Positions 28,640 to 38,707 of a DNA stretch of 64,000 nt are shown here, in pieces. A program made the position numbers and the translations under genes. Where the stretch lies: contig QCKM01000001.1 in the NCBI GenBank assembly GCA_003215335.1, positions 62,001-126,000 of the forward strand, written 5' to 3'. Positions within the stretch are counted from its first letter, which is position 1. Every line of letters begins with the position of its first letter. Source of the stretch: Prochlorococcus sp. AG-409-P01 (GTDB taxonomy: Bacteria > Cyanobacteriota > Cyanobacteriia > PCC-6307 > Cyanobiaceae). The notes under the pieces are model-generated. The model worked only from the letters and a program-made list of their open reading frames with translations. It did no database searches and had not been told where the DNA came from.

Positions 28640-30121
28640 CTATTTTGATGAATTCATGAGCTGATCTTTTTCCATAAGCCAATTGGCCACAGTCCATGTA
28701 GCAAGGCTGTCATCTTTGTTGTATTGAAAAATCCATTTCAAGGCTTGTGGTTTGCCTCTACCGTTAGCACCAAAGCCTCGCCACTGGCGCCACCAAAGAA
28801 GTGCTCTTGCCCCATCTACGCCAACCTGGTGCCATTCAAATCCGATCCAATTGGCGACTGATTTGAGACCATAACTATTTAGCGGCAGTCTCCAATTAGT
28901 TTTTAACCTTGCATGCACATCAATCATCCTTTTGTGAATTGTTGTTAGTTCTTCTGCTGCTGCACCTTGTCGCTTAGCCATTCGGGTAAGTGCTAAAGAT
29001 TCAGTTTCTCCATAGTGGAGAATTGGCCATTCGGGGTATTTTTTTAGCTTTCTTTGGAGCCTTTTCCAGCTTTGATTTTCTCCATGTTCACGCATTATTA
29101 AAAGAGGGTGATAAGTGGAATTTTTTAGATCCCAATGTCCATTAGAAGTTCGTCTAAGATGCAGAAAACCGTGTAGGAAATCATCTCTTGCATCTGGGTC
29201 TGATTCAATGTCATAAAGCAGTATTCCAGGAGCATTTACTAATTCTGGGAGTGCAGGTTCCATGCTTAATCGTTCTATGACCCCATCTCTTTGAACTCTT
29301 GCTTGAGCTATTAATTGGTTCGCCACTTCGCCATGTTGCTCTCCGAAACGTCCTAATTGTTGAGAGAGGGGAAGAGGGTCTGTATTAGCTAAGTCATTGA
29401 GACTATTGATTCCTAATTCTTTCAGCATTTCCCTTCGACGAGCACCAATGCCACTTACTTCACTTAAGTGTCCTTCTTTAGTTGCTTGATCATTACAGAC
29501 TCCTCTCCAAGTACAAAGAGTGCATTTTCGTCGATCTGAGGCAAGAGGTGGTGGGAGGCTTCTTTTGAGGTCTTTTTTTAGTTTTTCAAGAGTGTCTAAA
29601 AGCTTTTTTTCTACCCTTTCGCCAATCTTGATTCGTTCAAGTTGAAGCCCATTCCCTTCATCAGCTACAACTAGACCGTCAGGAACAGCGGCTGATTGAA
29701 ATGATTCAAGAAGCTTGCCTGAAAAAGCCAAGCTGAGAATATGTTCTTTTGTCACTCTTCGTCCTTGTCGGGCAACGACAGGCCTGTAAGCGTATTCCCC
29801 CCAAAGACTTTTACCATTTACGCGTTGGAGTAGTGCTGGATGGGCTTGTAATGATTCACCAAATGGCCCGATTCCTTTGAGACGAACTCCTACTACTCCA
29901 TAATCCCCTCTTTTACAGGCTTCAATGCCTTTCCCTGGTTTGTCAGGTAAAAGCGCAACGAAATTGCGTTGTTGTTCATTAAGTTGCAAAGTGCGATGTG
30001 ATGTCCATAGTCGTTTCTCTCTGTTGCCATGCCGATCCAGCCAGGCTCTTCGTCTGCAACGTATCCAACTGCGCAGTAAACGGTCGTTCAGCATATTGGG
30101 AGGGAGAAGTGGGACACCCAT
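28640..30121 (-). CDS. TM0106-type RecB-like nuclease with RNase H-like C-terminus
   Basis: Predicted nuclease of 493 residues. Residues about 1-220 look like a RecB/Cas4-like PD-(D/E)XK domain. It ends in a Cys cluster (CTLCTWRGVC), followed by helix-hairpin-helix-like sequence (GIGARRREMLKELG), and then an exonuclease-like domain starting LLYDIESDPDA with an acidic pair. The architecture matches the TM0106 family known from cyanobacteria. ATG start. The role is untested; DNA repair is plausible. Confidence 0.8.
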   Translation of the reverse strand: MGVPLLPPNMLNDRLLRSWIRCRRRAWLDRHGNREKRLWTSHRTLQLNEQQRNFVALLPDKPGKGIEACKRGDYGVVGVRLKGIGPFGESLQAHPALLQRVNGKSLWGEYAYRPVVARQGRRVTKEHILSLAFSGKLLESFQSAAVPDGLVVADEGNGLQLERIKIGERVEKKLLDTLEKLKKDLKRSLPPPLASDRRKCTLCTWRGVCNDQATKEGHLSEVSGIGARRREMLKELGINSLNDLANTDPLPLSQQLGRFGEQHGEVANQLIAQARVQRDGVIERLSMEPALPELVNAPGILLYDIESDPDARDDFLHGFLHLRRTSNGHWDLKNSTYHPLLIMREHGENQSWKRLQRKLKKYPEWPILHYGETESLALTRMAKRQGAAAEELTTIHKRMIDVHARLKTNWRLPLNSYGLKSVANWIGFEWHQVGVDGARALLWWRQWRGFGANGRGKPQALKWIFQYNKDDSLATWTVANWLMEKDQLMNSSK

Positions 30122-30174
30122 TCGCTGCAGTTAAAGCTCCTCCTTGCTAAATCAATTACGTTGTTTCATCCAGA

Positions 30175-31638
30175 ATGATGTCGGATTTCGATCCATTAGT
30201 AACAAGTCCTATCCGATTCGGAACTGATGGTTGGAGAGGGATCCTTGGAGTGGACTTCACGCTTGAAAGGCTCTTGCCTGCTGCTGCTGCTGCTGCTCAG
30301 GAGTTAGCTTTTCAAGCTCCACCTGAGCTGGTTAGTCGTGAGGTCTTAATAGGCTTTGATCGGCGATTTATGGCTAAAGAATTTGCCCAAGCAATTGCTA
30401 GTGCAGTTAGAGGCTGTGGACTGGAACCTTTACTTAGTGAGACTTCTTTAACAACCCCTGCCTGTAGTTGGGCAGTTGTGAGTCGTAAGGCTTTGGGGGC
30501 TTTGGTGATCACTGCAAGTCATAACCCGCCAGAGTGGCTTGGGTTGAAAATTAAAGGTTCATTTGGAGGCTCAGTTGAAGGGGGGTTTACGCAGGCAGTT
30601 GAGTTGAGGTTGGCTGCTGGAGGAATAACGGCCCCTATTTCTTCTGGTAATCAATATTTTGATGGCAGGAAAGAACACCTAGATGGCCTCAGTAGGAAAT
30701 TTGATCTTCCTGGCCTCGCTAGAGGTTTGAGTGAAATGGGTATGAAATTAATAGTTGACCCAATGCATGGTTGTGCTGCTGGATGTTTTGCTGAGCTTCT
30801 TGGGAGTCATGCCAATGGATTGGTTCACGAAATTCGTGGCAATAGGGATCCATTATTTGGAGGTCATTCGCCAGAACCATTGGCTTCAAATTTGAGTGAG
30901 TTGATCGATGCCGTTAAGGCTTCTGGTTTGGCAGGTAAACCAGCACTAGGGCTAGTTTTTGATGGTGATGGAGACAGGCTTGCTGCAGTCGATGAGAAAG
31001 GTCGTTTTTGTAGTACTCAACTTTTAATGCCTTTACTTATTCACCATTTAGCTAAAAAACGTAATTTGCCAGGTTGTGTTGTTAAAACTGTGAGTGGCTC
31101 TGATTTGATGCATTTAGTGGCTCAGGATGTTGGCCGAGAAGTGATTGAAATGCCAGTTGGATTTAAGTACATTACTTCTGAAATGCTTTCTAGGGAGGTT
31201 CTTGTAGGAGGCGAGGAGTCTGGCGGCATTGGCTTTGGGTCCCATTTGCCTGAGCGCGATGCTTTGTTTGCGGCATTACTTGTTTTAGAAGCTTTGAAGG
31301 ATGGAGGGAAAACTCTTGGGGAAATGTTGGATGATCTTCAGTGTCGTTTTGGTGGCGCAACTAACTACCAACGAATTGATCTGCGCTTGGCAAATCTTGA
31401 TCACAGGAATCGTTTAGAGGTACTTCTTCAAGACACTCCTCCATCGAAGGTGGCAGGAAAGTCAGTACAAGAAGTTGTTTTGACTGATGGAGTCAAATTG
31501 AGATTGGGACCAAGCTATTGGCTCATGATGCGGTTTTCTGGCACAGAACCTTTGCTAAGGCTTTATTGCGAGGCGCCTAGTGAAGACCAATCAACTGCAG
31601 CATTGAAATGGGCACAAGAACTTGCTGAATCTGCATGA
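30175..31638 (+). CDS. Phosphoglucomutase/phosphomannomutase family protein
   Basis: Alpha-D-phosphohexomutase of 487 residues. It has FGTDGWRG at the start, the phosphoserine loop TASHNPPEW, metal motif DGDGDRLAAVD, sugar loop GGEESGG and phosphate loop MRFSGTEPLLR. The last motif is a general family feature; glucosamine, mannose or glucose specificity is not clear. ATG at 30175, with a second ATG next to it. It overlaps the next gene by 4 nt. Confidence 0.92.
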   Translation: MMSDFDPLVTSPIRFGTDGWRGILGVDFTLERLLPAAAAAAQELAFQAPPELVSREVLIGFDRRFMAKEFAQAIASAVRGCGLEPLLSETSLTTPACSWAVVSRKALGALVITASHNPPEWLGLKIKGSFGGSVEGGFTQAVELRLAAGGITAPISSGNQYFDGRKEHLDGLSRKFDLPGLARGLSEMGMKLIVDPMHGCAAGCFAELLGSHANGLVHEIRGNRDPLFGGHSPEPLASNLSELIDAVKASGLAGKPALGLVFDGDGDRLAAVDEKGRFCSTQLLMPLLIHHLAKKRNLPGCVVKTVSGSDLMHLVAQDVGREVIEMPVGFKYITSEMLSREVLVGGEESGGIGFGSHLPERDALFAALLVLEALKDGGKTLGEMLDDLQCRFGGATNYQRIDLRLANLDHRNRLEVLLQDTPPSKVAGKSVQEVVLTDGVKLRLGPSYWLMMRFSGTEPLLRLYCEAPSEDQSTAALKWAQELAESA

Positions 31639-32240
31639 GCACAATTGATTCTGTTTGTAGATCTCTTGTTATAGCCAGTGGTAATCAAGGCAAATTGCGA
31701 GAATTCAAACAACTCCTAAACCACTTGCCGGTTGATTTGTGGCCGCAACCTGAGGAGCTGCGGGTGGAAGAAACTGGAAATACTTTTGCTCAAAATGCTC
31801 GTTTAAAAGCCATTGCAGCTGCCTTATATACAGGGCAATGGAGTCTCGCCGATGACTCTGGATTGAGTGTCGTTTCATTGGACGGTGCCCCTGGAGTTCA
31901 TTCTGCTCGTTTTGCACCAACTGATTCAGAAAGGGTTGATCGTTTACTAGAGCTATTGGTAGATGTTCAAGATCGTCGAGCAAGTTTTAATGCTGCATTG
32001 TGTGTGGTGTCTTCAGATGGGCGGGTTCTCTTGGAGGTAGAAGGTTCTTGTGAGGGTGTTATTACTCATATGCCTCGTGGCAAAGCTGGTTTTGGATATG
32101 ATCCAATTTTTGAAGTCAAAGGTACCGGACTTACATTTGCCGAAATGTCATCAGAGCAGAAAAAACAATATGGACATCGAGGAATTGCCTTCGGCTTATT
32201 AGAACCAAAGTTGAGTAAATTGCTTTCAAAAATAGAATAG
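31635..32240 (+). CDS. rdgB: RdgB/HAM1 family non-canonical purine NTP pyrophosphatase
   Basis: Cleans dITP and XTP from the nucleotide pool. The 201-residue product shows VIASGNQGKLREF (nucleotide loop), ETGNTFAQNA, DDSGLSVVSLDGAPGVHSAR and GYDPIFEV. Length fits. ATG start overlaps the stop codon of the phosphohexomutase gene (4 nt), so they are co-translated. It converges with the carotenoid oxygenase. Confidence 0.94.
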   Translation: MSTIDSVCRSLVIASGNQGKLREFKQLLNHLPVDLWPQPEELRVEETGNTFAQNARLKAIAAALYTGQWSLADDSGLSVVSLDGAPGVHSARFAPTDSERVDRLLELLVDVQDRRASFNAALCVVSSDGRVLLEVEGSCEGVITHMPRGKAGFGYDPIFEVKGTGLTFAEMSSEQKKQYGHRGIAFGLLEPKLSKLLSKIE

Positions 32241-32285
32241 TTTCCTCCTGATTAGGCACTTTTAATTTACTCACAAGAAATGAGT

Positions 32286-33779
32286 TCAGTTTGTAGATGC
32301 CCAGCAGCCATGTAGACCATGTGGAACAGATAGTGGTAATTCGATTATGGCTTCCTCGCTTAAATCTTTTGCATTTAGAAGTACCATATCTGTTGCTTTG
32401 CGAGCCCCATTCCAGACAAAAATATTGATCCAACCATCATCTTCAGATTCCGAGTTTGGCTTTGGAAGTAGTAAAGGCTCACTTACAAATCCACGAGGAG
32501 CTGCACTCCATATTTTCTCGTCTTTGTTAGTTAGGTTGAGTTTTTTAATTGCTTGAAGAGGACCATTTCCGTGGCTTCTTTCGGCAATAGCCATCCATGC
32601 GTAACTTGACTTTAACCCTAATTTGGAAGGGTTGACTGTTGCAAACTCGCAACATTGTTGACTTAAATTACTCGTAGATACTTCTCCTTTTGAGAGATTT
32701 ATTTCACATCTTGTCAGAAGACCTTCGGGCAGTAGTTCAAAGTCAATTGCACGGAAGTTGTCTTTGGGACTTATTGACGGGAAACTGTCGTAAAAGATGC
32801 TGTCTACAAAAACACTACCCTCTTCCTCCCATGCATTGAGGTGATGGAAGACAAAACCATTAGGGGCCTCAAAAATGCGAGGAGGCTCCCCTGCAAAATC
32901 ACCATTCTGTCGAGGGATTAGTAAAAACTTTCCTTGACTATTTTTACTTGAAGACAAACATTGTGCTGCCCCTTTTTGACCTAGTACGAATGGGAGTGGA
33001 TTGAAATCTAGAGAATTTTGCAAGAAAATAGCCCAATTGGGTGTAATCGCAAAGTCATGGAGAAATGCGAAGCCATTGAAATTATCTTTGCGCTCATTGA
33101 TCAATTCCCCAGCATGGGGTCCTTCGGTTGCAAACTCCATTAGTCGGATAGTGCTTTTTGGCCCAGTTTTGACTCCAAAAGTGACCATGCGAGGAGTCTT
33201 GTGATGGCCAGGGTCAAATCTTGGGTGAGCGCTGAAAGCTTCGTCTGTTTTAAGTACTCCATTGAGTGTTGAAACGCCAAGGGTTTCAAGACTTTTGGGA
33301 TCCAAGGAATGTGGGTTAGAGGCTTCCCAGAGGGCCAGCAACTGCCCCCCCAGCCTGACCACATTGGTATTAGCAATATTTTTTAGGCGAAGGTCAAAAA
33401 TATTTGCAATTGGTCCTCCAGGCTTCATGCTCCCAAACACTCCTCTATAAAGGAAGCGGCCAGCTTCCTCTTCTTCTTGCCAAGCTTTTGTACGAACAAA
33501 ACGATTACTGAGAGTTGCTTGCCCATTGTTGAATTCGAGGGCCGTAATCATTCCGTCTCCATCAAACGGATGATGTACCCAGTGACCATTTCTTTCTAAA
33601 CGGCCTGGCCCATTTCTATAGATGGTGCCGGAAAGCTCAGTAGGTATTGAGCCTTTTTGGGGAATTAATTCTTTATTAGTCAGCTCTTCTTGAACATTGC
33701 AGTAAGCACTAGCCCAATCTTGCTGGTCAAAATCACTTGAAGCCTTTTTAGAGGAAGGTTGTAAGGCCGACTGGGACAC
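32286..33779 (-). CDS. Carotenoid cleavage oxygenase (RPE65 family)
   Basis: Non-haem iron enzyme that cuts carotenoids or apocarotenoids oxidatively. The 497-residue product shows the family start (ELSGTIYRNGPGR), and four iron-ligand histidine regions: HPRFDPGHHK, FLHDFAITPN, FVFHHLNAWEE, and the C-terminal SVPHGLHGCW. GTG start. Site of cleavage and substrate cannot be read. A run of 7 C at 33345-33351 lies inside the gene without breaking it. Confidence 0.88.
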   Translation of the reverse strand: MSQSALQPSSKKASSDFDQQDWASAYCNVQEELTNKELIPQKGSIPTELSGTIYRNGPGRLERNGHWVHHPFDGDGMITALEFNNGQATLSNRFVRTKAWQEEEEAGRFLYRGVFGSMKPGGPIANIFDLRLKNIANTNVVRLGGQLLALWEASNPHSLDPKSLETLGVSTLNGVLKTDEAFSAHPRFDPGHHKTPRMVTFGVKTGPKSTIRLMEFATEGPHAGELINERKDNFNGFAFLHDFAITPNWAIFLQNSLDFNPLPFVLGQKGAAQCLSSSKNSQGKFLLIPRQNGDFAGEPPRIFEAPNGFVFHHLNAWEEEGSVFVDSIFYDSFPSISPKDNFRAIDFELLPEGLLTRCEINLSKGEVSTSNLSQQCCEFATVNPSKLGLKSSYAWMAIAERSHGNGPLQAIKKLNLTNKDEKIWSAAPRGFVSEPLLLPKPNSESEDDGWINIFVWNGARKATDMVLLNAKDLSEEAIIELPLSVPHGLHGCWASTN

Positions 33780-33857
33780 GTCGAAGTTGCTTTGAGGAAT
33801 TAATGATTTTCGCCTACGTAGAATTGTCTGGTCAAAGATTCTGTGGATTCGAAGTTC

Positions 33858-34475
33858 TTAGCCTTGATGTCCTGCTTGTTCAAGTACACCTTTGCTGCTT
33901 GGTATGCAGTCAGATCTTCGTGGATCTAATTCGGTTGCCATGCGTAGAGCCCGTGCAAAAGCCTTGAAGCAGGCTTCAACAATGTGATGAGAGTTGTCTC
34001 CATTGAGTTGCCGGATATGCAAGGTCAGCCCACTGTTGTTGACCACCGCCACGAAGAATTCTTTGACCAATTCAGTCTCATATGTCCCTATACGTTGAGA
34101 GGGGATTTCAAGCTCATAATTAAGATGTGGCCTCCCCGAGCAGTCGATGACCACTTGAACTAAAGCCTCATCTAGTGGAGCTACGAAATTGCCAAAACGA
34201 TAAATCCCTCGCCTGTCACCTAGTGCTTGGGACAGTGCTTGGCCTATCGCGATTCCAACGTCTTCATTCGTGTGATGGTCATCAATATGGGTATCGCCTG
34301 ACGCATTGACTTCTATGTCTAAAAGGCCATGGCTAGAGAGTTGTTGGAGCATGTGGTTTAGGAAAGCCACACCTGTTTCAACTTTGCAATCCCCAGTCCC
34401 ATCAAGTCCTAAGCGAACTTGCACATCGGTTTCGCGGGTGACGCGATGAATTTCGCCTTGTCTGTTAGACGTCAT
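33858..34475 (-). CDS. hisB: Imidazoleglycerol-phosphate dehydratase
   Basis: Histidine synthesis step from imidazoleglycerol phosphate to imidazoleacetol phosphate. The 205-residue single-domain product has the manganese-binding histidine motifs [20 protein letters not shown] and [16 protein letters not shown] start; 35 nt downstream of fabI on the same strand. Confidence 0.97.
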   Translation of the reverse strand: MTSNRQGEIHRVTRETDVQVRLGLDGTGDCKVETGVAFLNHMLQQLSSHGLLDIEVNASGDTHIDDHHTNEDVGIAIGQALSQALGDRRGIYRFGNFVAPLDEALVQVVIDCSGRPHLNYELEIPSQRIGTYETELVKEFFVAVVNNSGLTLHIRQLNGDNSHHIVEACFKAFARALRMATELDPRRSDCIPSSKGVLEQAGHQG

Positions 34476-34510
34476 TGATTCATCTCATTGAAACCATGGT
34501 GAAACTTAAA

Positions 34511-35293
34511 TCACATTCCATTAATGCAGTAGCCGGCATCAACGTAAATGGTTTGACCGGATATACCACTAGATAAGTCACTTAACAGAAATGCGGCTGT
34601 ATTGCCAACTTCTATTTGTGTCACAGTCCTTCGAAGTGGAGCTTTCTCTTCAACGTTATGGATCATGTCGAGGATCCCGCCTATGGCGGAACTTGCCAGT
34701 GTTCTTATAGGGCCAGCACTGATTGCATTTACGCGAACTTGTTTTTCAGGACCCAATTCTGCAGAGAGATATCGAACTGAGGCTTCTAAGGCTGCTTTGG
34801 CAACGCCCATGACGTTGTAGTTGGGAATTGCTCGATCGGCACCTAGATAGGTGAGGGTTACAACCCCTGCCCCATCACTAAAGAGTGGCTTTGCATGGTG
34901 ACATAGAGGGGCAAGAGAGTAAGCACTAATCTCTAGAGCACGGGAGAACCCGTCTGTGGTTGTAGCGCTGTAATCACCTATCAACTCTTCTTTCCCAGCA
35001 AAGGCCAAGCAGTGAACCATTCCATCTAATTTTCCCCACTGATTCTTGATAGAAGTAAAAACACTTTCGATTTGTGAGTTGTCTTGAACATTTAGAGGAA
35101 GGAAGAGGCTGGGCTCCAGTGGTGAGGTCAGCTCGCGAACTTTTGATTCGAATCTGCCTTTTTCATCTGGAAGATAAGTGATCCCCAGTTCGGCTCCTGC
35201 TGCACGTAGTTGCTGGGCGATACCCCAAGCAATGGATCGATTGTTGGCGATGCCTGTTACGAGGATTTTCTTGCCGCTTAGATCGAGAAGCAT
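34511..35293 (-). CDS. fabI: Enoyl-[acyl-carrier-protein] reductase (NADH)
   Basis: Short-chain-dehydrogenase-type reductase ending each round of fatty-acid elongation. The 260-residue product has GIANNRSIAWGIA for NADH, the SAYSLAPL helix, TYLGADRAIPNYNVMGVAKAALE with the Tyr-x6-Lys pair, and PIRTLASSAI. ATG start. It faces the peroxiredoxin-like gene across a 223-nt divergent intergenic region that contains no gene. Confidence 0.96.
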   Translation of the reverse strand: MLLDLSGKKILVTGIANNRSIAWGIAQQLRAAGAELGITYLPDEKGRFESKVRELTSPLEPSLFLPLNVQDNSQIESVFTSIKNQWGKLDGMVHCLAFAGKEELIGDYSATTTDGFSRALEISAYSLAPLCHHAKPLFSDGAGVVTLTYLGADRAIPNYNVMGVAKAALEASVRYLSAELGPEKQVRVNAISAGPIRTLASSAIGGILDMIHNVEEKAPLRRTVTQIEVGNTAAFLLSDLSSGISGQTIYVDAGYCINGM

Positions 35294-35516
35294 CTTTTGA
35301 ATAGAGACTGGTTACTTTTGAGGATTCTCTCTTATCAAGCTCCATTTTTTGGGAGGTGATTTTCAGAAGGCAAATTTTGAGGTCTTTTGTCTTCTGGGAA
35401 TCCTTCAGAGAGCGTATTGCATTCAAAGATATTGTTTTGGTTAAAGGGACTTATCTTTTGATAAGAAGAACTGGTTTTTTAACTAGCTTTGCTTAGCTAG
35501 TGAGGATTTCAATGTT

Positions 35517-36137
35517 ATGACACTCACATCTTCAAGAATGCTACCGCTGGGGACCCAGCTGCCTTTTTTTGAGCTTGAGGTGTTGTCAGTTCTTGATGCA
35601 AATAACTTTCAATCAAAGGTGCCACGTAAAACCATTAGTAATAAAAGTCTTTTAAGTAAGCCATTGTTATTGATGATTCTTTGCGCTCATTGTCCTTTTG
35701 TAAAACATGTTGAGGATGAACTTGCTCGATTGGATATTGATTACAGCGAAAGAGTTCAAATTTTTGGAGTTGCAAGTAATAGTTTGATTACACATCCACA
35801 AGATGGTCCTGATTACTTATTAGCTCAAGTCAAAGATAAGGGCTGGACTTTCCCATATCTTCTTGATCATGACCAATGCTTTGCGAAGGCTTTGCAAGCA
35901 GCTTGTACCCCAGACTTTTTTTTATTTGCCCCATCCGATGATGGAGTTCAAAAACTTTGTTATAGGGGGCAGTTAGATGGAAGTCGCCCTGGGAATCAGA
36001 TCCCTGTGACAGGAGTTGATTTGCGTTTAGCAATAGATGCTGTCTTGAGTGGTGAAGATGTTTCTACAGATCAAAAGTCATCGATTGGTTGCAACATCAA
36101 ATGGCATCCTGGTAAAGAGCCAAATTGGTTCGGTTGA
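35517..36137 (+). CDS. Thioredoxin-fold protein, AhpC/TSA (peroxiredoxin-like) type
   Basis: Thioredoxin-fold redox protein of 206 residues. The redox site LCAHCPFVKHVEDEL has a CxxC pair in the position of the peroxidatic or resolving Cys of AhpC/TSA-like proteins, followed by FGVASNSLITHPQDGP and a fold-typical TPDFFLF cis-Pro region. Either a disulfide oxidoreductase or peroxidase is possible. ATG start. Confidence 0.82.
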   Translation: MTLTSSRMLPLGTQLPFFELEVLSVLDANNFQSKVPRKTISNKSLLSKPLLLMILCAHCPFVKHVEDELARLDIDYSERVQIFGVASNSLITHPQDGPDYLLAQVKDKGWTFPYLLDHDQCFAKALQAACTPDFFLFAPSDDGVQKLCYRGQLDGSRPGNQIPVTGVDLRLAIDAVLSGEDVSTDQKSSIGCNIKWHPGKEPNWFG

Positions 36138-36190
36138 TATTTTTCAGTGCAGTGAATAAGAACAAGCCCTCTGCGGCTTAAGGTGCCTCC

Positions 36191-37414
36191 ATGAATGTGC
36201 CACCGTTCAGCCTTTCTCAACAGATTTCCGAACTTGGACATGACCTTGATGAGGTTGTCCTTAGGGTCATTCGTAGTGGCCAGTACATAGGGGGCGAAGA
36301 GGTTCAGAAGTTTGAAGAACTTTTTGCTTCTGCAGTTGGAGTTCCATATGCCATTGGTTGCAATAGTGGAACTGATGCTTTGATCTTGGCTTTAAGGGCT
36401 TTAGAGGTTGGTGAAGGGGATGAGGTGATCACTACATCTTTTAGTTTCTTTGCAACTGCAGAAGCGATTAGTGCTGTTGGGGCGAAGCCAGTCTTTGTTG
36501 ATATAGAACCTAGAAATTTTTTAATAGATCTTGAGTTGATAGAGAAGGCTATAACTCCTGCCACAAAAGCAGTATTGCCTGTGCACCTTTTCGGCTGCCC
36601 AGTTGACATGGAGCAATTGATGTCTTTGGCAAAGAAAAATGGCTTAAAAGTGATTGAAGATTGTGCTCAAGCAAGTGGTGCTGAATGGAAGGGACGCCCA
36701 GTAGGAAGTTGGGGGGATGCAGGTTGTTTTAGTTTTTTCCCTACAAAGAATCTTGGTGGCGCTGGAGATGGTGGTGCTGTTACTACGAAAGACCAGCGCA
36801 TTGCCCAGAAAATCCGAGAACTTGCTGCTCATGGAATGCCTCGCAGATATCTGCATACGGATTTGGGATACAACAGCCGATTAGATGCTTTGCAAGCGGC
36901 AATCTTAAAGTTGAAACTTCCAAGACTTCCTCAATGGGTTAAACAAAGGCGGGACATTGCAGATCGCTATAAAAAGTTTTTGAAAGATATCCCTGGAGTT
37001 GTTCTTCCTTCTTCAACTGATTCAGAAGAGAGAGGACATGCCTGGAATCAGTTTGTTGTTCGAGTTGAAAACTCCTTAGGCTCTTTTTCTGGAGTTAACT
37101 CCCAGCCCAAAAGCTCTGTTGCCTTGAAGAATGATTTTCTTGATGAAGGCCTAAGAGATTTACTTAAGCAGAGTCTTCAAGAACAAGGAATTAATACTAT
37201 TATTTATTACCCCATTCCAATCCACCTTCAGCCTATTTACAAGAGATTGGGTTATGAAAAATGTCAACTTCCTGTGACTGAGAGGATCTGTAGCGAAGTG
37301 CTTAGCCTGCCAATTTTCCCTGAATTAAGTTTAGTGCAGCAGCAAGCAGTTGTCATTGCCTTGAAGAAATCTTTAGCAGCTCTTATCGAGGAGAAGGTGG
37401 ATTTTATTGCTTAG
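36191..37414 (+). CDS. DegT/DnrJ/EryC1/StrS family sugar aminotransferase
   Basis: PLP aminotransferase of nucleotide-linked keto sugars. The 407-residue product shows CNSGTDALILALRAL, TTSFSFFATAEAI, EDCAQASGAEW, the PLP Lys in FFPTKNLGGAGDGG and GYNSRLDALQAAIL. ATG start. Its product could feed the polysaccharide genes at 50-64 kb, though it lies 13 kb away; that link is inference. No partner dehydratase is adjacent. Confidence 0.9.
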   Translation: MNVPPFSLSQQISELGHDLDEVVLRVIRSGQYIGGEEVQKFEELFASAVGVPYAIGCNSGTDALILALRALEVGEGDEVITTSFSFFATAEAISAVGAKPVFVDIEPRNFLIDLELIEKAITPATKAVLPVHLFGCPVDMEQLMSLAKKNGLKVIEDCAQASGAEWKGRPVGSWGDAGCFSFFPTKNLGGAGDGGAVTTKDQRIAQKIRELAAHGMPRRYLHTDLGYNSRLDALQAAILKLKLPRLPQWVKQRRDIADRYKKFLKDIPGVVLPSSTDSEERGHAWNQFVVRVENSLGSFSGVNSQPKSSVALKNDFLDEGLRDLLKQSLQEQGINTIIYYPIPIHLQPIYKRLGYEKCQLPVTERICSEVLSLPIFPELSLVQQQAVVIALKKSLAALIEEKVDFIA

Positions 37415-37499
37415 ATATATGGATGCTAAATATTTGTCAGAGCTATTTTTTTACTTCTCCAAAAAAGCTTATTTATATAAATATGTTTTTTTCAAGACT

Positions 37500-38060
37500 T
37501 TATAGATTCATCATTTGTTTTGCTCTATGCCAGGCGGTGATGCTTTTCCCGTCTAGGGCTTCGTCTCCGCTCGCAATGCTGCTTTCAAGCTCTTTTGGTG
37601 ACATTTGAAGTACTTCTAGGTCTTCGTCTTCATCTCCTGGCGGGCGATTAACGAGCTTTTTTAGGCCTCTCGCAAGGAAAAGATGTATGACTTCATCTGA
37701 GTAGCCTGGACATGGAAGCATTTCTCCAAGCGGGCTCCATTGGCTTGCTTCATAACCTGCTTCTTCAGCTAGCTCTCTTTGAATTGAGCCTTCGGGCTCT
37801 TCTCCTTCTTCTAAGGTTCCTGCAGGGAATTCGAGTATTCGACGTGAAACGGCAAATCTATATTGGCGAAGAATTACAACCTTCCCGTCATTTGTAATCG
37901 GCACTGCAAGGGCAGCTCCAGGGTGGCGAATTACGCCAAAGTTTGCTTGGAGTCCAATAGGAAGTTGAAAGCGATTTACTTCAAATCGAATTTTTTTTGC
38001 GTCTAGTGACGCCAACGTTTCCAAGATCTTCGAGTGTTCGTGAGGAGGAAGAGGCGCCAT
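37500..38060 (-). CDS. NUDIX hydrolase, ADP-ribose pyrophosphatase type
   Basis: Hydrolase of nucleoside diphosphates linked to another group. The 186-residue product has a Nudix box in GTLEEGEEPEGSIQRELAEEAGYEA. Residues RQYRFAVSRRILEFPAG just before the box match the ADP-ribose pyrophosphatase branch. ATG start. It converges with the aminotransferase gene, and folK lies upstream (68 nt) on the same strand. Confidence 0.9.
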   Translation of the reverse strand: MAPLPPHEHSKILETLASLDAKKIRFEVNRFQLPIGLQANFGVIRHPGAALAVPITNDGKVVILRQYRFAVSRRILEFPAGTLEEGEEPEGSIQRELAEEAGYEASQWSPLGEMLPCPGYSDEVIHLFLARGLKKLVNRPPGDEDEDLEVLQMSPKELESSIASGDEALDGKSITAWHRAKQMMNL

Positions 38061-38128
38061 TTCATCAATTTGAAATCATTTCCAGCATGATGCTTAATGA
38101 GAGTCTTGATTTTTTTGTATTTGTTTTG

Positions 38129-38707
38129 CTAGAGCCAATTGAAGTCAAGGTTAAGTCTGCGAGGTGACTGCTCATTTGTGGTTAAGGCTGCGGCTAGAGG
38201 CACTATGACAAAACTTCTTTCAATTAGACGCGGGTGAGGAAGGATAAGGTTTTCGTGTTGAACATTTAGGTCTCCCCAGGCCAATAGATCTAGGTCTAAG
38301 GAGCGTGGACCCCAAAGGATCTGAGGTTTTTGCCGATTTCTCCCGAATTGTTTTTCTATCGTCATTAACTTTTCGAGTAATTGAAGAGCGGCGGGTTCAG
38401 ATGGGCAAATTTTTTGCATTGTTGGACCATCCACGACAAGAACTGCATTTGTAAAGACTGGTTGCTTTGAAGGCCCTCCAACTGGCTCTGTCTCAAATAA
38501 AGGCGACCAGCGCCATCTCACCCCTTGAGATAGAACGCTTAAATCTGATTTTTCTTTAAGTAAAGACGCAAGCCATGTTTTTATGGTTTTCTTTAATTCG
38601 GGCCTTACAGCCCGCAAAGTAGAGCAAGGAGCTCCAGCATGACTTGGGATGTTTGCACCTAGCCCGATTGCCAGGGTGCATGGATTTTGGGAGGGTGATG
38701 AAGTTAT
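38129..38707 (-). CDS. folK: 2-amino-4-hydroxy-6-hydroxymethyldihydropteridine pyrophosphokinase, non-canonical start
   Basis: Folate enzyme transferring pyrophosphate from ATP to the pterin. The downstream part is clear: RWSPLFETEPVGGP, QPVFTNAVLVV, GRNRQKPQILWGPRSLDLDLL and LILPHPRLIERSFVIVPLA. Reading upstream from the first usual start (TTG, 38617), the same frame still encodes a FolK N-terminus: LAIGLGANIPS and GAPCSTLRAVRPEL. The frame is closed by TAA at 38711-38713. No ATG, GTG or TTG lies between; ATA (38705-38707), CTG (38672-38674) or ATC are the only candidates. The true 5' end is thus uncertain. Confidence 0.82.
   Translation of the reverse strand: MTSSPSQNPCTLAIGLGANIPSHAGAPCSTLRAVRPELKKTIKTWLASLLKEKSDLSVLSQGVRWRWSPLFETEPVGGPSKQPVFTNAVLVVDGPTMQKICPSEPAALQLLEKLMTIEKQFGRNRQKPQILWGPRSLDLDLLAWGDLNVQHENLILPHPRLIERSFVIVPLAAALTTNEQSPRRLNLDFNWL

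Noticed and set aside
33345-33351. Run of 7 C inside the carotenoid oxygenase gene as a possible phase switch
   Set aside because: Short, inside an intact core gene, and codes for normal family sequence.
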